Assembly (NCBI GenBank): GCA_045542415.1
Contig: JAZQKZ010000088.1
Span: forward strand, 1-64,000
DNA from: UMGS1958 sp045542415
GTDB taxonomy: Bacteria > Bacillota > Clostridia > UBA1381
Reading direction: 5' to 3'
Length of the DNA stretch: 64,000 bases
Positions 8,213-16,132 of this stretch are shown piece after piece (the stretch's first letter is position 1; each line of letters begins with the position of its first letter). The translations under genes were made by a program, and so were the position numbers. The notes under the pieces were generated by a model, which saw nothing but the letters and a program-made list of their open reading frames with translations, did not search any database and was not told the DNA's origin.

Positions 8213-8539
8213 TCATTTATAATCAATATTCTTTAGTTTCCAATCGTATAACTTAAAAGATAAAACCACTCCACCGAAATATAAATAAACCAGACCTACT
8301 ATATTGATAAAAAGTTCTATCGCACTACTATAATTAGAAAAAATATGTATAAGCAATACTATAATACCAGCCGGAATAATAAATGTAAGCATTCCCCAAA
8401 ACAGTTCAAATCTAATATAACGAAACCAAAGACCATAATCTCTTTCTCTATCTCTATGTAATATAGAAATTCTACACTGATACGATATGATGCAAAAAGC
8501 TATAAGTGAAAGCCATACATACCATGGTCTTTTAGACAT
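8213..8539 (-). CDS. Hypothetical small membrane protein
   Basis: A 108-residue protein with three likely transmembrane helices (about residues 7-22, 46-68 and 76-96) separated by short loops; the first loop is rich in arginine and tyrosine. A GAGGTGG ribosome-binding site precedes the ATG. No family is recognised. It is the first gene after the R2 element and its terminator-like hairpin on the same strand, so its expression could be controlled by read-through of that element. Confidence 0.55.
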   Translation of the reverse strand: MSKRPWYVWLSLIAFCIISYQCRISILHRDRERDYGLWFRYIRFELFWGMLTFIIPAGIIVLLIHIFSNYSSAIELFINIVGLVYLYFGGVVLSFKLYDWKLKNIDYK

Positions 8540-8610
8540 TACCTACCACCTCACAAATTTTATCTTTTTATGAACTCATTATATCATATCTCATACAAAA
8601 ACACAAGCAC

Positions 8611-8730
8611 AAAAAACACGTTACCAAGTCGTTTTACGGCGAAAGTAACGTGAAATTGAATGGTGGAGCTGAGCCGTACGTGTCGAGTTTCACGTCTGAG
8701 TAACTTCATTTCATCGGTCACGTGACCGCC
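8611..8730 (-). ncRNA. Candidate structured RNA element, copy R2, with terminator
   Basis: On the minus strand it starts with the 14-bp palindrome CGGTCACGTGACCG (8728-8715), then a TGA/TCA mini-hairpin, GACGTG/CACGT pairing, the tail GCTCAGCTCCACCA shared with R1, and finally CACGTTAC/GTAACGTG (8652-8617) followed by TTTTTT, a good rho-independent terminator. This makes a small transcript of about 120 nt plausible, or a leader of the membrane gene at 8539. The remaining bases up to 8890 hold nothing else that I can identify. Confidence 0.45.
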
Positions 8731-8890
8731 ATATGAATATATATTGCTTACAACATATCAAATCCTTTATTTATAGATAGGTATGTATGCTCGATTTTCT
8801 ATTGGACACATTGGACAGATGAGCCAGTTCTTTTTTTAGCTATATAAAGATAGCTTTTTAATCAATATTAGATTTGTTGTCTTATTATAA

Positions 8891-10063
8891 TCAGTATGAC
8901 TTCTTTAATTGTTCTATTATATTTTTTAGTCTGTTAAGCAAATCGTCATAAGTCATAATATCAACAATGTTTTTATGCTGTCTTTTAATGATTTCGAAGT
9001 CTTCAAGCTGATTGGGTGATAAATCATTGCTTCTTCCCATTAGCAACATTCCCTGTGGATTTATAATATTAACAGTTAAATTTTCGGGTAAGTCTTTTTT
9101 TAAAGCTACTTTTAATCTATCTATATAGTTATCCTGCTTATTCAGACAATAAACATATTTTTCTATCTGAAGAATAGCACCAGACAAATCCCTGTCTGCT
9201 ACATAATTATTTCTATATTCTGTTTTAGTCATGATTTTCATATCATTCGGTTTTTTTATTTCTAGAATATCTACATAACCAGTAGAATCTACTAAAATAA
9301 AATCAGGCTTCTTTTTGTGTCTGCCATCGCTGCCGATAATCATTTCTCGTTTGGCTAATATGTATTTTGGATATATCATACATACAATTTTGCATACTTT
9401 TTCTTGCCAATTAGCTTCGTTGTAGGCGCTAGCATTTTTCAACATTTCTATCATGTCATAATAAACTTTTTCGAATAATTGAATCTTCTGCACTCTAAGT
9501 TCATCGTACGTTGATATCGGATAACCTTTTTTGTTAAGATAAGTTTCGTAGTCTGCTTCTTTTTGACCCAGATGATCAAAATAATTTCTAAGAATCAAAG
9601 AAATTCGTGCGTTGGAATATTTAGTTAATTCTATTGAATTGGGAAAAAATTTCACTAATTCTTTAAATTCATCGTATGGTAAATATCCTTTTTTATCAAT
9701 CCAATCTGTTGATATATAGATATCCGAATCAACTAAATTATCAATATGCCTAATGATTGAAATATTTCTATTAGCAACGAATAGTTTATATGTAATACTA
9801 ATTTTCTTTTCTATATATACATTATGCTTTATTCCAAAAATATCTTTGTCAAGTTTATAAAAACCATCAGATTCTGTGCCGACCACAAAATATAGGCTAT
9901 CTTCATAATAATCTTCATGTCTTATAGGATTAGATAGATAAAATAAGTTTTTGAGATGATATACTCCTTCTTTTTCTATCTTTTCTTGGATTTGGTCAAT
10001 TCCATAATAAGGAGTATATTCCATTATTAAACAATCCGGTTCTTTTATAAAATTTATACTCAC
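8891..10063 (-). CDS. sduA: Shedu anti-phage nuclease (SduA, DUF4263)
   Basis: Predicted single-gene Shedu defence protein. The C-terminal DUF4263 domain (about residues 205-390 of 390) carries a PD-(D/E)xK nuclease core: 'KKPDFILVD' (Asp254) followed by 'VDILEIKKP' (Glu268, Lys270), preceded by 'NWQEKV' (Glu221) and 'YPKYILAKRE', all typical of SduA. The N-terminal half is a divergent beta-rich sensor region. An in-frame ATG at 10192 is rejected, because a TTTACA-N17-TATAAT promoter lies downstream of it. GTG at 10063 gives a start typical of the family but with only a weak ribosome-binding site; ATG at 10025 is an alternative. It is divergent from, and adjacent to, the first tmRNA gene. Confidence 0.85.
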   Translation of the reverse strand: MSINFIKEPDCLIMEYTPYYGIDQIQEKIEKEGVYHLKNLFYLSNPIRHEDYYEDSLYFVVGTESDGFYKLDKDIFGIKHNVYIEKKISITYKLFVANRNISIIRHIDNLVDSDIYISTDWIDKKGYLPYDEFKELVKFFPNSIELTKYSNARISLILRNYFDHLGQKEADYETYLNKKGYPISTYDELRVQKIQLFEKVYYDMIEMLKNASAYNEANWQEKVCKIVCMIYPKYILAKREMIIGSDGRHKKKPDFILVDSTGYVDILEIKKPNDMKIMTKTEYRNNYVADRDLSGAILQIEKYVYCLNKQDNYIDRLKVALKKDLPENLTVNIINPQGMLLMGRSNDLSPNQLEDFEIIKRQHKNIVDIMTYDDLLNRLKNIIEQLKKSY

Positions 10064-10085
10064 ATAATCACTCTTTTCTTTATAT

Positions 10086-10156
10086 ATCACTATAACAACA
10101 ATTAGTGTGGCATATTTCTTTATAGTGATTATAACATATATTATCAATTTTGTAAA
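10086..10156 (-). promoter_or_regulatory. Shedu promoter with dyad operator
   Basis: Minus-strand TTTACA (10156-10151) and TATAAT (10133-10128), spacer 17 bp. Ten-base arms ATCACTATAA (10086-10095) and TTATAGTGAT (10120-10129) form a perfect inverted repeat; the second arm overlaps the -10 box and expected start site. This looks like a repressor operator controlling the defence gene. No regulator gene is adjacent. Confidence 0.65.
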
Positions 10157-10232
10157 TAATGTTCTAGTTACAGTGATTCTTTCTTTAATCATCAGTTCAC
10201 AAAAAAGTTACAATAAAACCAGAATAAAACAC

Positions 10233-10261
10233 TTGCATTCCGTCAAAACTTATGTTATACT
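10233..10261 (+). promoter_or_regulatory. Promoter of tmRNA gene 1
   Basis: TTGCAT (10233-10238) and TATACT (10256-10261), 17-bp spacer, 21 bp before the mature 5' end. The sequence is homologous to the promoter of the second tmRNA gene. Confidence 0.8.
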
Positions 10262-10282
10262 ATGAATACAAATCATTCATAC

Positions 10283-10628
10283 GGGGCTGCAATGGCTTCG
10301 ACGGGGATGATGAACCAGGAATAGCGAGTAGTGGATGAGTCAGCCACTTTAATAAGGCTCAAACTTTAAATATAAACGCTAACAATAGAGTAGCTTTAGC
10401 TGCCTAAGCAGCTTCATCTCCCCTGTGAGTACCACGGCACAGGCTGAGGTGTATACCAGTGGTGAACGTGCATCGGAGAGTGTCACGACTCTGATCACGC
10501 ACTAGTGACTACTAAGCTGTCGACTTTGGTTGTGGAATCGGCAGTGAGGGAATGTAGACCATAACCTGCACTCGGAGAAGTTCTTGCGGATTTGTTTTCG
10601 GACACGAGTTCGATTCTCGTCAGCTCCA
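10283..10628 (+). ncRNA. ssrA: Transfer-messenger RNA, copy 1 (intact)
   Basis: tmRNA rescues ribosomes stalled on broken messages and tags the product for degradation. The 5' GGGGCTG pairs with the 3' CAGCTCC, keeping the third-position G-U pair used by alanyl-tRNA synthetase. The T-arm (ACGAG-TTCGATT-CTCGT) is complete. The internal frame at 10378-10407 reads ANNRVALAA then TAA, a normal tag ending in LAA, right after an ATAAAC resume context. Pseudoknot-like segments follow. The CCA end is not encoded. This is one of two full copies in the window and appears to be the functional one. Confidence 0.97.
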
Positions 10629-10633
10629 TTGAG

Positions 10634-10674
10634 AAGAGGTAATTATGTACTGATGCATAATTACCTCTTTCTAT
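10634..10674 (+). terminator. Terminator of tmRNA gene 1
   Basis: AAGAGGTAATTATG pairs perfectly with CATAATTACCTCTT around a 7-nt loop, followed by TCT-rich sequence, directly after the tmRNA 3' end. Confidence 0.85.
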
Positions 10675-10699
10675 TACTATTCATGTAAATTTATACTAT

Positions 10700-12169
10700 T
10701 TAATCTTGTACAAAATTATACATTTCGAGATTCTTATGTAAATATTCACGATATGTATAATCTTTTATATCATCCCAATGCTGAAGATCCTGATAAAATA
10801 ACGATGTATTTACACTGAATATTTCATCAATTTCTACGCTTTGTGAAACTGAACGTTGTCTGGGATTAAGTCTATAGGATATTCTATCGCTTTTTACTTC
10901 TGTTATGTACGCTTTTGCACTCCCCTCTGTTTTATCGGTTCCGTCAAAGGAAAATGCATATTTATTATCTGCTATTTTTTCTTTTGTATTCAAACCCCAA
11001 AATGAGTTGCTAATCCAAAGATTATTATCTAACAACTTCCTTACTAAGGGAAAATCAATAAATAACTCACTGCCTACAGATAAATTTTCTAAAAAGATTT
11101 TGTTAAAAATTACCGGATATTTATATTTGAGAGTTAGATAAAATAAATAGATTATATGAGCACCTAAATTTTTATAGTTTTTTAAGAAGTTATCAAGCAT
11201 AATTTTATAGCTTTGGATAATTGTATCAAAATCTCTTAATGACATATTGAAACTGTTATATGTGTCTACTAGAAACGCTATAATTGAATCAGATAAATTG
11301 CAATATTTAGGGGGCTCTTGCTGAACCAAAACATTAATCAGCGGTATGGTGTTTATTGTCTTAATAGTTTCTTTTATGTATGGCTGTACATCCGGAGATG
11401 GCATTTTAGCAATATAATCAAAAAAACGGCATAAATAACCTATTGAATCCATATCTTGACCGTAAACGCATTTAATACTATGGCTCAATTGATGTATATC
11501 TATGGTAAATAAGAACACAAGATTTTCTATATTAAAGATATGCTTAACAATTTCGAGCGTTTGTATTGCGAAAGTAGGCTTACAACGGTCGAGTTCATCT
11601 ATAATGATGACCAATTTGTGATTTCGGTCATTAAACCACTCCGTAGCACTTTTTAATATTGTACTGAATTGTTCAAACGCCTCCCTTTCATTCCTAAGAT
11701 TTTCCATGACGGGGATTTTTTCAAAAATCATATTTTTAAGGGTTTCTCCAGTTTCAAAAGCGGCATCAACAAAATCATCTAATCCTGACGCACATTTAAA
11801 AGCACTTTTAGCGAATGCAGGAATCAATTTAAATATTGTAGAAAGTAATATTTTTTGATTTTCAACAGACACTTCAGAAGCAAAACAATCATTACTAATA
11901 ATATCATAAAACAGTGGGTTAAATGGATTTTCACAATAATCATTTTTCCATGCATTATATAAAACCACTTTGATGTTTTCGTTGTTTTTTTCGATATCAT
12001 CTATTAATAAATCCACAAAATAGCTTTTTCCTGTTCCCCACGGAGAATCTAACGCTATGACATAGGATTGAGTGTCATTATGACGCTTATACTTTTCGGA
12101 GTTATCAATCAAATTTTTTATAAACTGAATAAATCCATTTCTGTTAAGTTTATCTATTTTTTCTTTCAT
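10700..12169 (-). CDS. KAP family P-loop NTPase
   Basis: A 489-residue KAP-type ATPase without obvious transmembrane segments. Start at 12169 rather than 12175: AGGAG is only a base or two from the first ATG but about 7 from the second. Walker A (SPWGTGKS) lies near residues 42-49 and Walker B ('LVIIIDELDRCKP') near 188-200, followed by the helical lid with 'VFLFTIDIHQLSHSI'. KAP proteins include membrane-anchored and phage-defence-linked members. This one stands alone between tmRNA 3'-end repeats, convergent with the tmRNA gene and divergent from the Mor-like regulator. A defence role is plausible but inferred. The C-terminal 200 residues have no recognisable domain. Confidence 0.85.
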   Translation of the reverse strand: MKEKIDKLNRNGFIQFIKNLIDNSEKYKRHNDTQSYVIALDSPWGTGKSYFVDLLIDDIEKNNENIKVVLYNAWKNDYCENPFNPLFYDIISNDCFASEVSVENQKILLSTIFKLIPAFAKSAFKCASGLDDFVDAAFETGETLKNMIFEKIPVMENLRNEREAFEQFSTILKSATEWFNDRNHKLVIIIDELDRCKPTFAIQTLEIVKHIFNIENLVFLFTIDIHQLSHSIKCVYGQDMDSIGYLCRFFDYIAKMPSPDVQPYIKETIKTINTIPLINVLVQQEPPKYCNLSDSIIAFLVDTYNSFNMSLRDFDTIIQSYKIMLDNFLKNYKNLGAHIIYLFYLTLKYKYPVIFNKIFLENLSVGSELFIDFPLVRKLLDNNLWISNSFWGLNTKEKIADNKYAFSFDGTDKTEGSAKAYITEVKSDRISYRLNPRQRSVSQSVEIDEIFSVNTSLFYQDLQHWDDIKDYTYREYLHKNLEMYNFVQD

Positions 12170-12306
12170 GTTCATTCTCCTATTTGAAATTATTCTTTTA
12201 TACTATAATATCATAATTCATAGTTTTTTTCAAGGAAATAAAAGAATCTCAATTAGAAAACCGAATTCACCGAATCTACAACATAATAAAATATATATTA
12301 TATCCG

Positions 12307-12318
12307 TGATAGCTATCA
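12307..12318. promoter_or_regulatory. Palindrome in the divergent KAP/Mor intergenic region
   Basis: TGATAGCTATCA is a perfect 12-bp palindrome 22 bp before the Mor-like start codon, between two divergent genes. It may be an operator for the encoded regulator. No clear promoter boxes were fixed here. Confidence 0.35.
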
Positions 12319-12340
12319 ATTAATATTACGGAGGTAAAAT

Positions 12341-12679
12341 ATGGACAAATACAAGGACATTGGGATTTGCACCGTTCCGCAAGACGTGGTACAATACCCA
12401 CAAGAGGTGATTGAAATGAGTCAATACAATACAAATCTGTTTCACAAAGTGTACAGAGAGATAAGCGAGGAGCTTGGGATTGAAGCGGCTCTTACCATCC
12501 ACCATATGTTCAAGGGAACGCAGGTATGTTTCCCGGTTCGTTTTTTAGATACTCAATGTGTAAAGGAGATGATTCTACAGGAATATGATGGTACTAATAT
12601 TGCCGTACTAGCAAAAAAGTACGATTACTCAGAGAAAACTGTACGACGAATAATCAAAGACAGTGTAAAGAGAAAATAA
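12341..12679 (+). CDS. Mor-type transcription activator family protein
   Basis: A 112-residue DNA-binding protein. 'YREISEELGIEAALTIHHMF' near 39-58, 'GTQVCFPVRF' near 59-68 and the C-terminal helix-turn-helix 'NIAVLAKKYDYSEKTVRRIIK' match the Mor activator family, first known from phage Mu middle-gene control and common in Firmicute mobile elements. A clear GGAGG lies upstream. It begins a rightward run of small genes and is divergent from the KAP gene. The N-terminal 35 residues are extra compared with the core family. Its targets are unknown; the local palindrome is a candidate. Confidence 0.75.
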   Translation: MDKYKDIGICTVPQDVVQYPQEVIEMSQYNTNLFHKVYREISEELGIEAALTIHHMFKGTQVCFPVRFLDTQCVKEMILQEYDGTNIAVLAKKYDYSEKTVRRIIKDSVKRK

Positions 12680-12691
12680 GGAGGATTGTAT

Positions 12692-12985
12692 ATGGGATTT
12701 TTAGATTCTTTGGGAAGTGCAATGAGAAAGCAGCAGGAAAGCATGCGTACACAGCGTTATAGAGCTGAGCAGAATGCTTACAGGAATTATGAAAAACAAG
12801 GCAGAGAAATGTCACATTCAAGCGATGCGACAACTGCCAAGAGAGGTGAGCAACTTCAACGTAAAGCTCAAGAGGCAAGGGCGCAATCAACTGCAGAGAG
12901 ACAGGCATATTTGAAGGAAAAGAGAGAGAACGAAATTCTTGAACGTGAAATGGAGTTTCAGAGAAGATTGGCGGAGGAAGAATAA
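12692..12985 (+). CDS. Hypothetical charged coiled-coil protein
   Basis: A 97-residue protein, strongly basic and glutamine/glutamate-rich, almost entirely helical by composition, with no hydrophobic segment. ATG at 12692 is chosen over an in-frame TTG at 12686, because GGAGGA lies at correct distance for the ATG. Its stop codon overlaps the start of the next small gene (TAATG), so the two are probably co-translated. No family recognised. The composition suggests a small scaffold or nucleic-acid-associated protein, but that is a guess. Confidence 0.6.
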   Translation: MGFLDSLGSAMRKQQESMRTQRYRAEQNAYRNYEKQGREMSHSSDATTAKRGEQLQRKAQEARAQSTAERQAYLKEKRENEILEREMEFQRRLAEEE

Positions 12986-13158
12986 TGTCTAAATCAAAAG
13001 ATACATATTTAAAGGTGGCTGAGACCTATGAGAAAATGGGTAAAAAGAAATGGGCAGCCGCAAAAAATAATCCTGATGAAGGCTATAAATTCAAACAAGC
13101 AAGAGATAACTTTGAAACTGCACGCAGAGCGAGAGAAGCTGCTGCAAAATTAAAATGA
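12985..13158 (+). CDS. Small basic hypothetical protein (57 aa)
   Basis: Translation starts at the ATG that overlaps the preceding stop codon (TAATG) and gives 57 residues beginning MSKSKDTYLKVAETYEKMGK and ending in a lysine/alanine-rich helix. It is rich in K, R, A and E and probably a single long helix. The spacing and coupled start indicate it is translated with the gene before it. Its stop overlaps another ATG at 13155 (ATGA), but that ATG is less likely than 13179 as the next start. Unknown function. Confidence 0.6.
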   Translation: MSKSKDTYLKVAETYEKMGKKKWAAAKNNPDEGYKFKQARDNFETARRAREAAAKLK

Positions 13159-13178
13159 TAATTGGAGGACTGATAAAA

Positions 13179-14024
13179 ATGAAAAGAATATTTAGAACAA
13201 TAATTGCACTGGTAATGGCAATTTCATTATTCACTAGTAATATTGCGTTGGCGGATGACATTAAGGTAACACTTAACGGAACACAGATTCAATTCGACCA
13301 GCCGCCGATAATTAAAAATGACCGCACACTTGTTCCTGTAAGAGCTATTTTTGAAGCGATGGGTATGAGTGTTTCGTGGAATCCTGAAACACAGCGAATT
13401 ATGGCAGTTGGGGACAGTATTATAATAATTATGCAGATTGGTTCTGTGGGTATAGCATATGGTAGCAGTGAAGACTCTACAGGTATTACAATGAGTGATG
13501 TTGCACCGTGCATAGAAAATGATCGTACACTTGTCCCCGTAAGAGTTATTGCTGAAACAACTGGATATACTGTAAATTGGAATGCAGATACAAGAACTGT
13601 TGAAATAACAGGTGAACAAAGACCTGCACCATCAACAGTAGAGGAAGAAGAAACTACTTCTTATGACCTTAAAGGTACTGATTATGAACTAAAAGGAACA
13701 ATGTCATATTATTCGGGTACAGAAAACTGTATTGATTTTGGAGCTTTTGATGATAGCAGATGCAACTATGACAACGGTGACATCAGTGATCCCTGGTATG
13801 GTAAATATTTTGAATATACTACAAATATAGAAAGTGCTGTGAATTATGTTCATGCATTAAATTCTATTGGTTTTACACTTAATGAGAACACATCACGTTA
13901 TGATGGAGATGAATATTCATTTAGCCTATCAAAGAAAAATTCAGCTGGCAAAACAGAATATGTGACCATAAAATCTTACAAAACATTGGATGGTAACTGT
14001 AGAGTAACTATAAATGCTTATTAA
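13179..14024 (+). CDS. Secreted copper-amine-oxidase-like stalk-domain protein
   Basis: A 281-residue exported protein. The N-terminal 25 residues (KRIF...LFTSNIALA) form a cleavable signal peptide. Two repeats typical of the copper amine oxidase N-terminal-like domain follow: 'NDRTLVPVRAIFEAMGMSVSWN' style segments near residues 48-70 and 'NDRTLVPVRVIAETTGYTVNWN' near 115-137. Then comes an acidic linker and a C-terminal domain of about 130 residues that I do not recognise. The stalk domain is a common surface-protein module in Clostridia and is not enzymatic. GGAGG lies 12 bp before 13179. It is the last gene before a terminator and is an unexpected passenger in a mobile segment. Confidence 0.78.
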   Translation: MKRIFRTIIALVMAISLFTSNIALADDIKVTLNGTQIQFDQPPIIKNDRTLVPVRAIFEAMGMSVSWNPETQRIMAVGDSIIIIMQIGSVGIAYGSSEDSTGITMSDVAPCIENDRTLVPVRVIAETTGYTVNWNADTRTVEITGEQRPAPSTVEEEETTSYDLKGTDYELKGTMSYYSGTENCIDFGAFDDSRCNYDNGDISDPWYGKYFEYTTNIESAVNYVHALNSIGFTLNENTSRYDGDEYSFSLSKKNSAGKTEYVTIKSYKTLDGNCRVTINAY

Positions 14025-14047
14025 GGTAGAATTATAATAACTGAAGT

Positions 14048-14084
14048 AGAGTCATAGTACATTAACGTCCTATGGCTCTTTTTT
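14048..14084 (+). terminator. Rho-independent terminator
   Basis: AGAGTCATAG pairs with CTATGGCTCT (one G-U) across a 12-nt loop and runs into TTTTTT. It ends the secreted-protein transcription unit and directly precedes the amidoligase fragment. Confidence 0.8.
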
Positions 14085-14108
14085 AATGCAACGAAAGGAG
14101 CAAAAACA

Positions 14109-14227
14109 ATGGAAGAATTAATTTGTGATATCTGCGGCAAAAGCTATCCGGAGGACAGTGGACGTGTGATTGACAATCAGAGACTTTGCCTGGATTGCGT
14201 AAGCGAACATACTTATGAATGCAAGGG
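14109..14227 (+). pseudogene. Truncated amidoligase 5' fragment
   Basis: The first ~118 bases are about 90% identical to the start of the amidoligase gene at 18695, including the ATG, the ribosome-binding region and the CDICGKSYPEDSG-type zinc segment. The frame then breaks into the tmRNA 3' fragment at AGGGAATGTAG and reaches a stop at once. It cannot make a working enzyme. It shows that the mobile segment once carried a second amidoligase locus, or that the 5' end was copied here. Confidence 0.85.
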
Positions 14228-14305
14228 AATGTAGATTATACCCTGCATTCAGAGAAACTCTTGTTGATTTGTTTTCGGACACAAGTTCGATTCTCGTCAG
14301 CTCCA
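14224..14305 (+). ncRNA. tmRNA 3'-end fragment (attachment-site-like)
   Basis: 82 nt match the 3' end of tmRNA copy 1 from AGGGAATGTAGA through CAGCTCCA without indels. The T-stem has one A-C mismatch (ACAAG/CTCGT), so it is decaying or was never part of a full gene. It is the downstream member of the direct-repeat pair bounding the 3.7-kb segment. Bases 14306-14496 that follow contain only AT-rich upstream sequence of the methylase gene. Confidence 0.85.
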
Positions 14306-14496
14306 TTTGGAATCACGGTACTATTACTATAATGGCGTAGTAACGTATTTTTTGTATCGAAAAGTTAATTTTAAATTAGCTAAATATGCCAGTTTTAGCT
14401 ACAGCAAAAACTTATTGACAAAATTATAAGGCTGATGATATAATAAATATATGTAATTGATTATATTTAAGATAAATAAAGGTAGTAGTAACGATT

Positions 14497-16086
14497 ATGT
14501 TAAAAGAAAAAAAAAGAACAACGGGGTCATTCTATACCTGTCATTCTATAGCTGACTATATAGCTAAATGGGCAATAGTTGATGAAGATACTATAGTTTT
14601 AGAACCTTCATTTGGTGATGGTAGATTTATATATTCAGCATTAAAGCGTTTTAACGAGTTAGAGAATTTAAATCCAGATATATATGGAGTAGAGTTACAA
14701 GAAGAACCATTCAATAATTTCGTTAATTATAATGATACTGTCAAATGTACTCTTACAGATTTTATGGATTATAAACCGGATTTCAAGGTTGATGCTATCA
14801 TAGGAAATCCTCCCTATGTAAGTTTACGTAACCTCTCTGAAAAAAGTAGAAATAAAGCTGTAATGCTAATGAACAAATATGGTATTGATATGCCTACAAG
14901 TAGTAGTTTGTGGATGCCTTTTGTTGTCCACGCCACGGAAATGCTTAATGAAAATGGTAGATTAGGATTTGTGCTTCCATATGAAATTACCTATGTGCGA
15001 TATGCTATTAAGTTATGGATGTATTTAAGAAAAAATTATGGGAAATTATCTGTATACAGAGTTTATAAAGATTTTTTTCCTGAAGTAGATGTTGAAACTA
15101 TTGTTTTTCTTGCTGAGGATAAAGGCAATTGTACAGACAATGTTGAATATAGGGTATTTAGGGATATTAAAGATTTAAATTATGGGAAAAGCATTGTAAG
15201 TAAATCCATTGCAATAGATGATATTATATCTCTAAGGAAGCCATTTGAAAGAGAGCTGATCTCAACTAAATCAAAAACAATAATATCATCACTGCGAGCA
15301 AAAGGGCAACTTACTCCTCTTTTAGAAGAATGTAAATTCAAGATTGGCTATGTGTGCGGAAATAAAGATTTTTTTCACCCATCACAAGATATTGTAAAAC
15401 AATACAAAATAAAGAAAAACAATCTTCTCCCTTGTCTGATAAATTCTAAGGATATAAATGGTCAAAGTAAATTGGGTATAGATACTATAAATATTGTATC
15501 TGAAAACAATTTATTTTATCCAACAAACATTGCAGAAGGTGAAAAAGCATATATATCCTATGGTGAGACAGAAAAAATTCATTTGGGATACAAATGCAAG
15601 ACTAGAAATCCTTGGTATATCACTCCGAATATAGAAATACCAGATATTATTCTTACTGTTTTCGGTGATGTTCCTAGAATGATAACAAACACAAAAAAAT
15701 ATATAGTATCAAACAGTCTACTATGTGGCGTGATTGATCCTTCAAAATCAACTACCGCAAAAGAAATTATATGTAGATGGTACAACAGCTTAACACTTCT
15801 TCTAATTGAGATATATATTCATTCCCTTGGTGGTGGTACTTTGGTACTGATACCCGGTGAAATGGACAAAATGGAGCTTATATCTAATTACCCTAAATCT
15901 AAGATTGATGTTGTTTACAATAAACTCAATGATTGTATGACTTCTAAGGGCATATCTGAAACATATTCTCTCGGTGATGAAATCGTATTAAAACAGCTTT
16001 ATAATATGTCTGATACAGAAATATATGAAATACGAAAGTCTCTTGAAGAATTGCGTTCATGGCGCAGACCTGATTTTCGCAGATAA
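14497..16086 (+). CDS. Type II N6-adenine DNA methyltransferase (TaqI-like gamma class)
   Basis: A 529-residue methylase that protects host DNA by methylating adenine within a specific site. Motif X-like 'TTGSFYTCHSIADYI' is at the N-terminus, motif I 'VLEPSFGDGRF' near residues 34-44 binds S-adenosylmethionine, and motif IV 'NPPY' is at 104-107. The C-terminal half (about 270-500) is a target-recognition region like that of TaqI-type enzymes. It is convergent with the putative endonuclease gene, sharing a bidirectional terminator, which fits a complete type II system. The recognition sequence cannot be predicted. G+C content is low, in line with the rest of the island. Confidence 0.88.
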   Translation: MLKEKKRTTGSFYTCHSIADYIAKWAIVDEDTIVLEPSFGDGRFIYSALKRFNELENLNPDIYGVELQEEPFNNFVNYNDTVKCTLTDFMDYKPDFKVDAIIGNPPYVSLRNLSEKSRNKAVMLMNKYGIDMPTSSSLWMPFVVHATEMLNENGRLGFVLPYEITYVRYAIKLWMYLRKNYGKLSVYRVYKDFFPEVDVETIVFLAEDKGNCTDNVEYRVFRDIKDLNYGKSIVSKSIAIDDIISLRKPFERELISTKSKTIISSLRAKGQLTPLLEECKFKIGYVCGNKDFFHPSQDIVKQYKIKKNNLLPCLINSKDINGQSKLGIDTINIVSENNLFYPTNIAEGEKAYISYGETEKIHLGYKCKTRNPWYITPNIEIPDIILTVFGDVPRMITNTKKYIVSNSLLCGVIDPSKSTTAKEIICRWYNSLTLLLIEIYIHSLGGGTLVLIPGEMDKMELISNYPKSKIDVVYNKLNDCMTSKGISETYSLGDEIVLKQLYNMSDTEIYEIRKSLEELRSWRRPDFRR

Positions 16087-16124
16087 AAAAACGTGTATGC
16101 AATGTATAAGCATACACGTTTTTT
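16085..16124. terminator. Bidirectional terminator between methylase and endonuclease
   Basis: AAAAAACGTGTATG and CATACACGTTTTTT are perfect complements around an 11-12-nt loop. A-run before and T-run after make it work on both strands. Confidence 0.9.
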
Positions 16125-16132
16125 GTACCAAA

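Larger units (their letters stand above)
10629..14305 (+). mobile_element. 3.7-kb segment bounded by tmRNA 3'-end direct repeats
   Basis: The last 82 nt of tmRNA copy 1 (10547-10628) recur without indels, but with about a dozen substitutions, at 14224-14305. This is the arrangement left when an element integrates at the 3' end of ssrA and restores it. The segment carries a KAP ATPase, a Mor-like regulator, two small genes, a secreted protein and a truncated amidoligase, but no recombinase, so it is probably a deletion remnant. The integration history is inferred. Confidence 0.6.

Noticed and set aside
10064..10192. Longer Shedu reading frame starting at ATG 10192
   Set aside because: A TTTACA-N17-TATAAT promoter and dyad lie inside this stretch, and the extra residues are hydrophobic, low-complexity and unlike Shedu N-termini.
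14118..14306. Minus-strand frame over the amidoligase stump and tmRNA fragment
   Set aside because: It reads the complement of the tmRNA 3' end, a frequent source of false small proteins.
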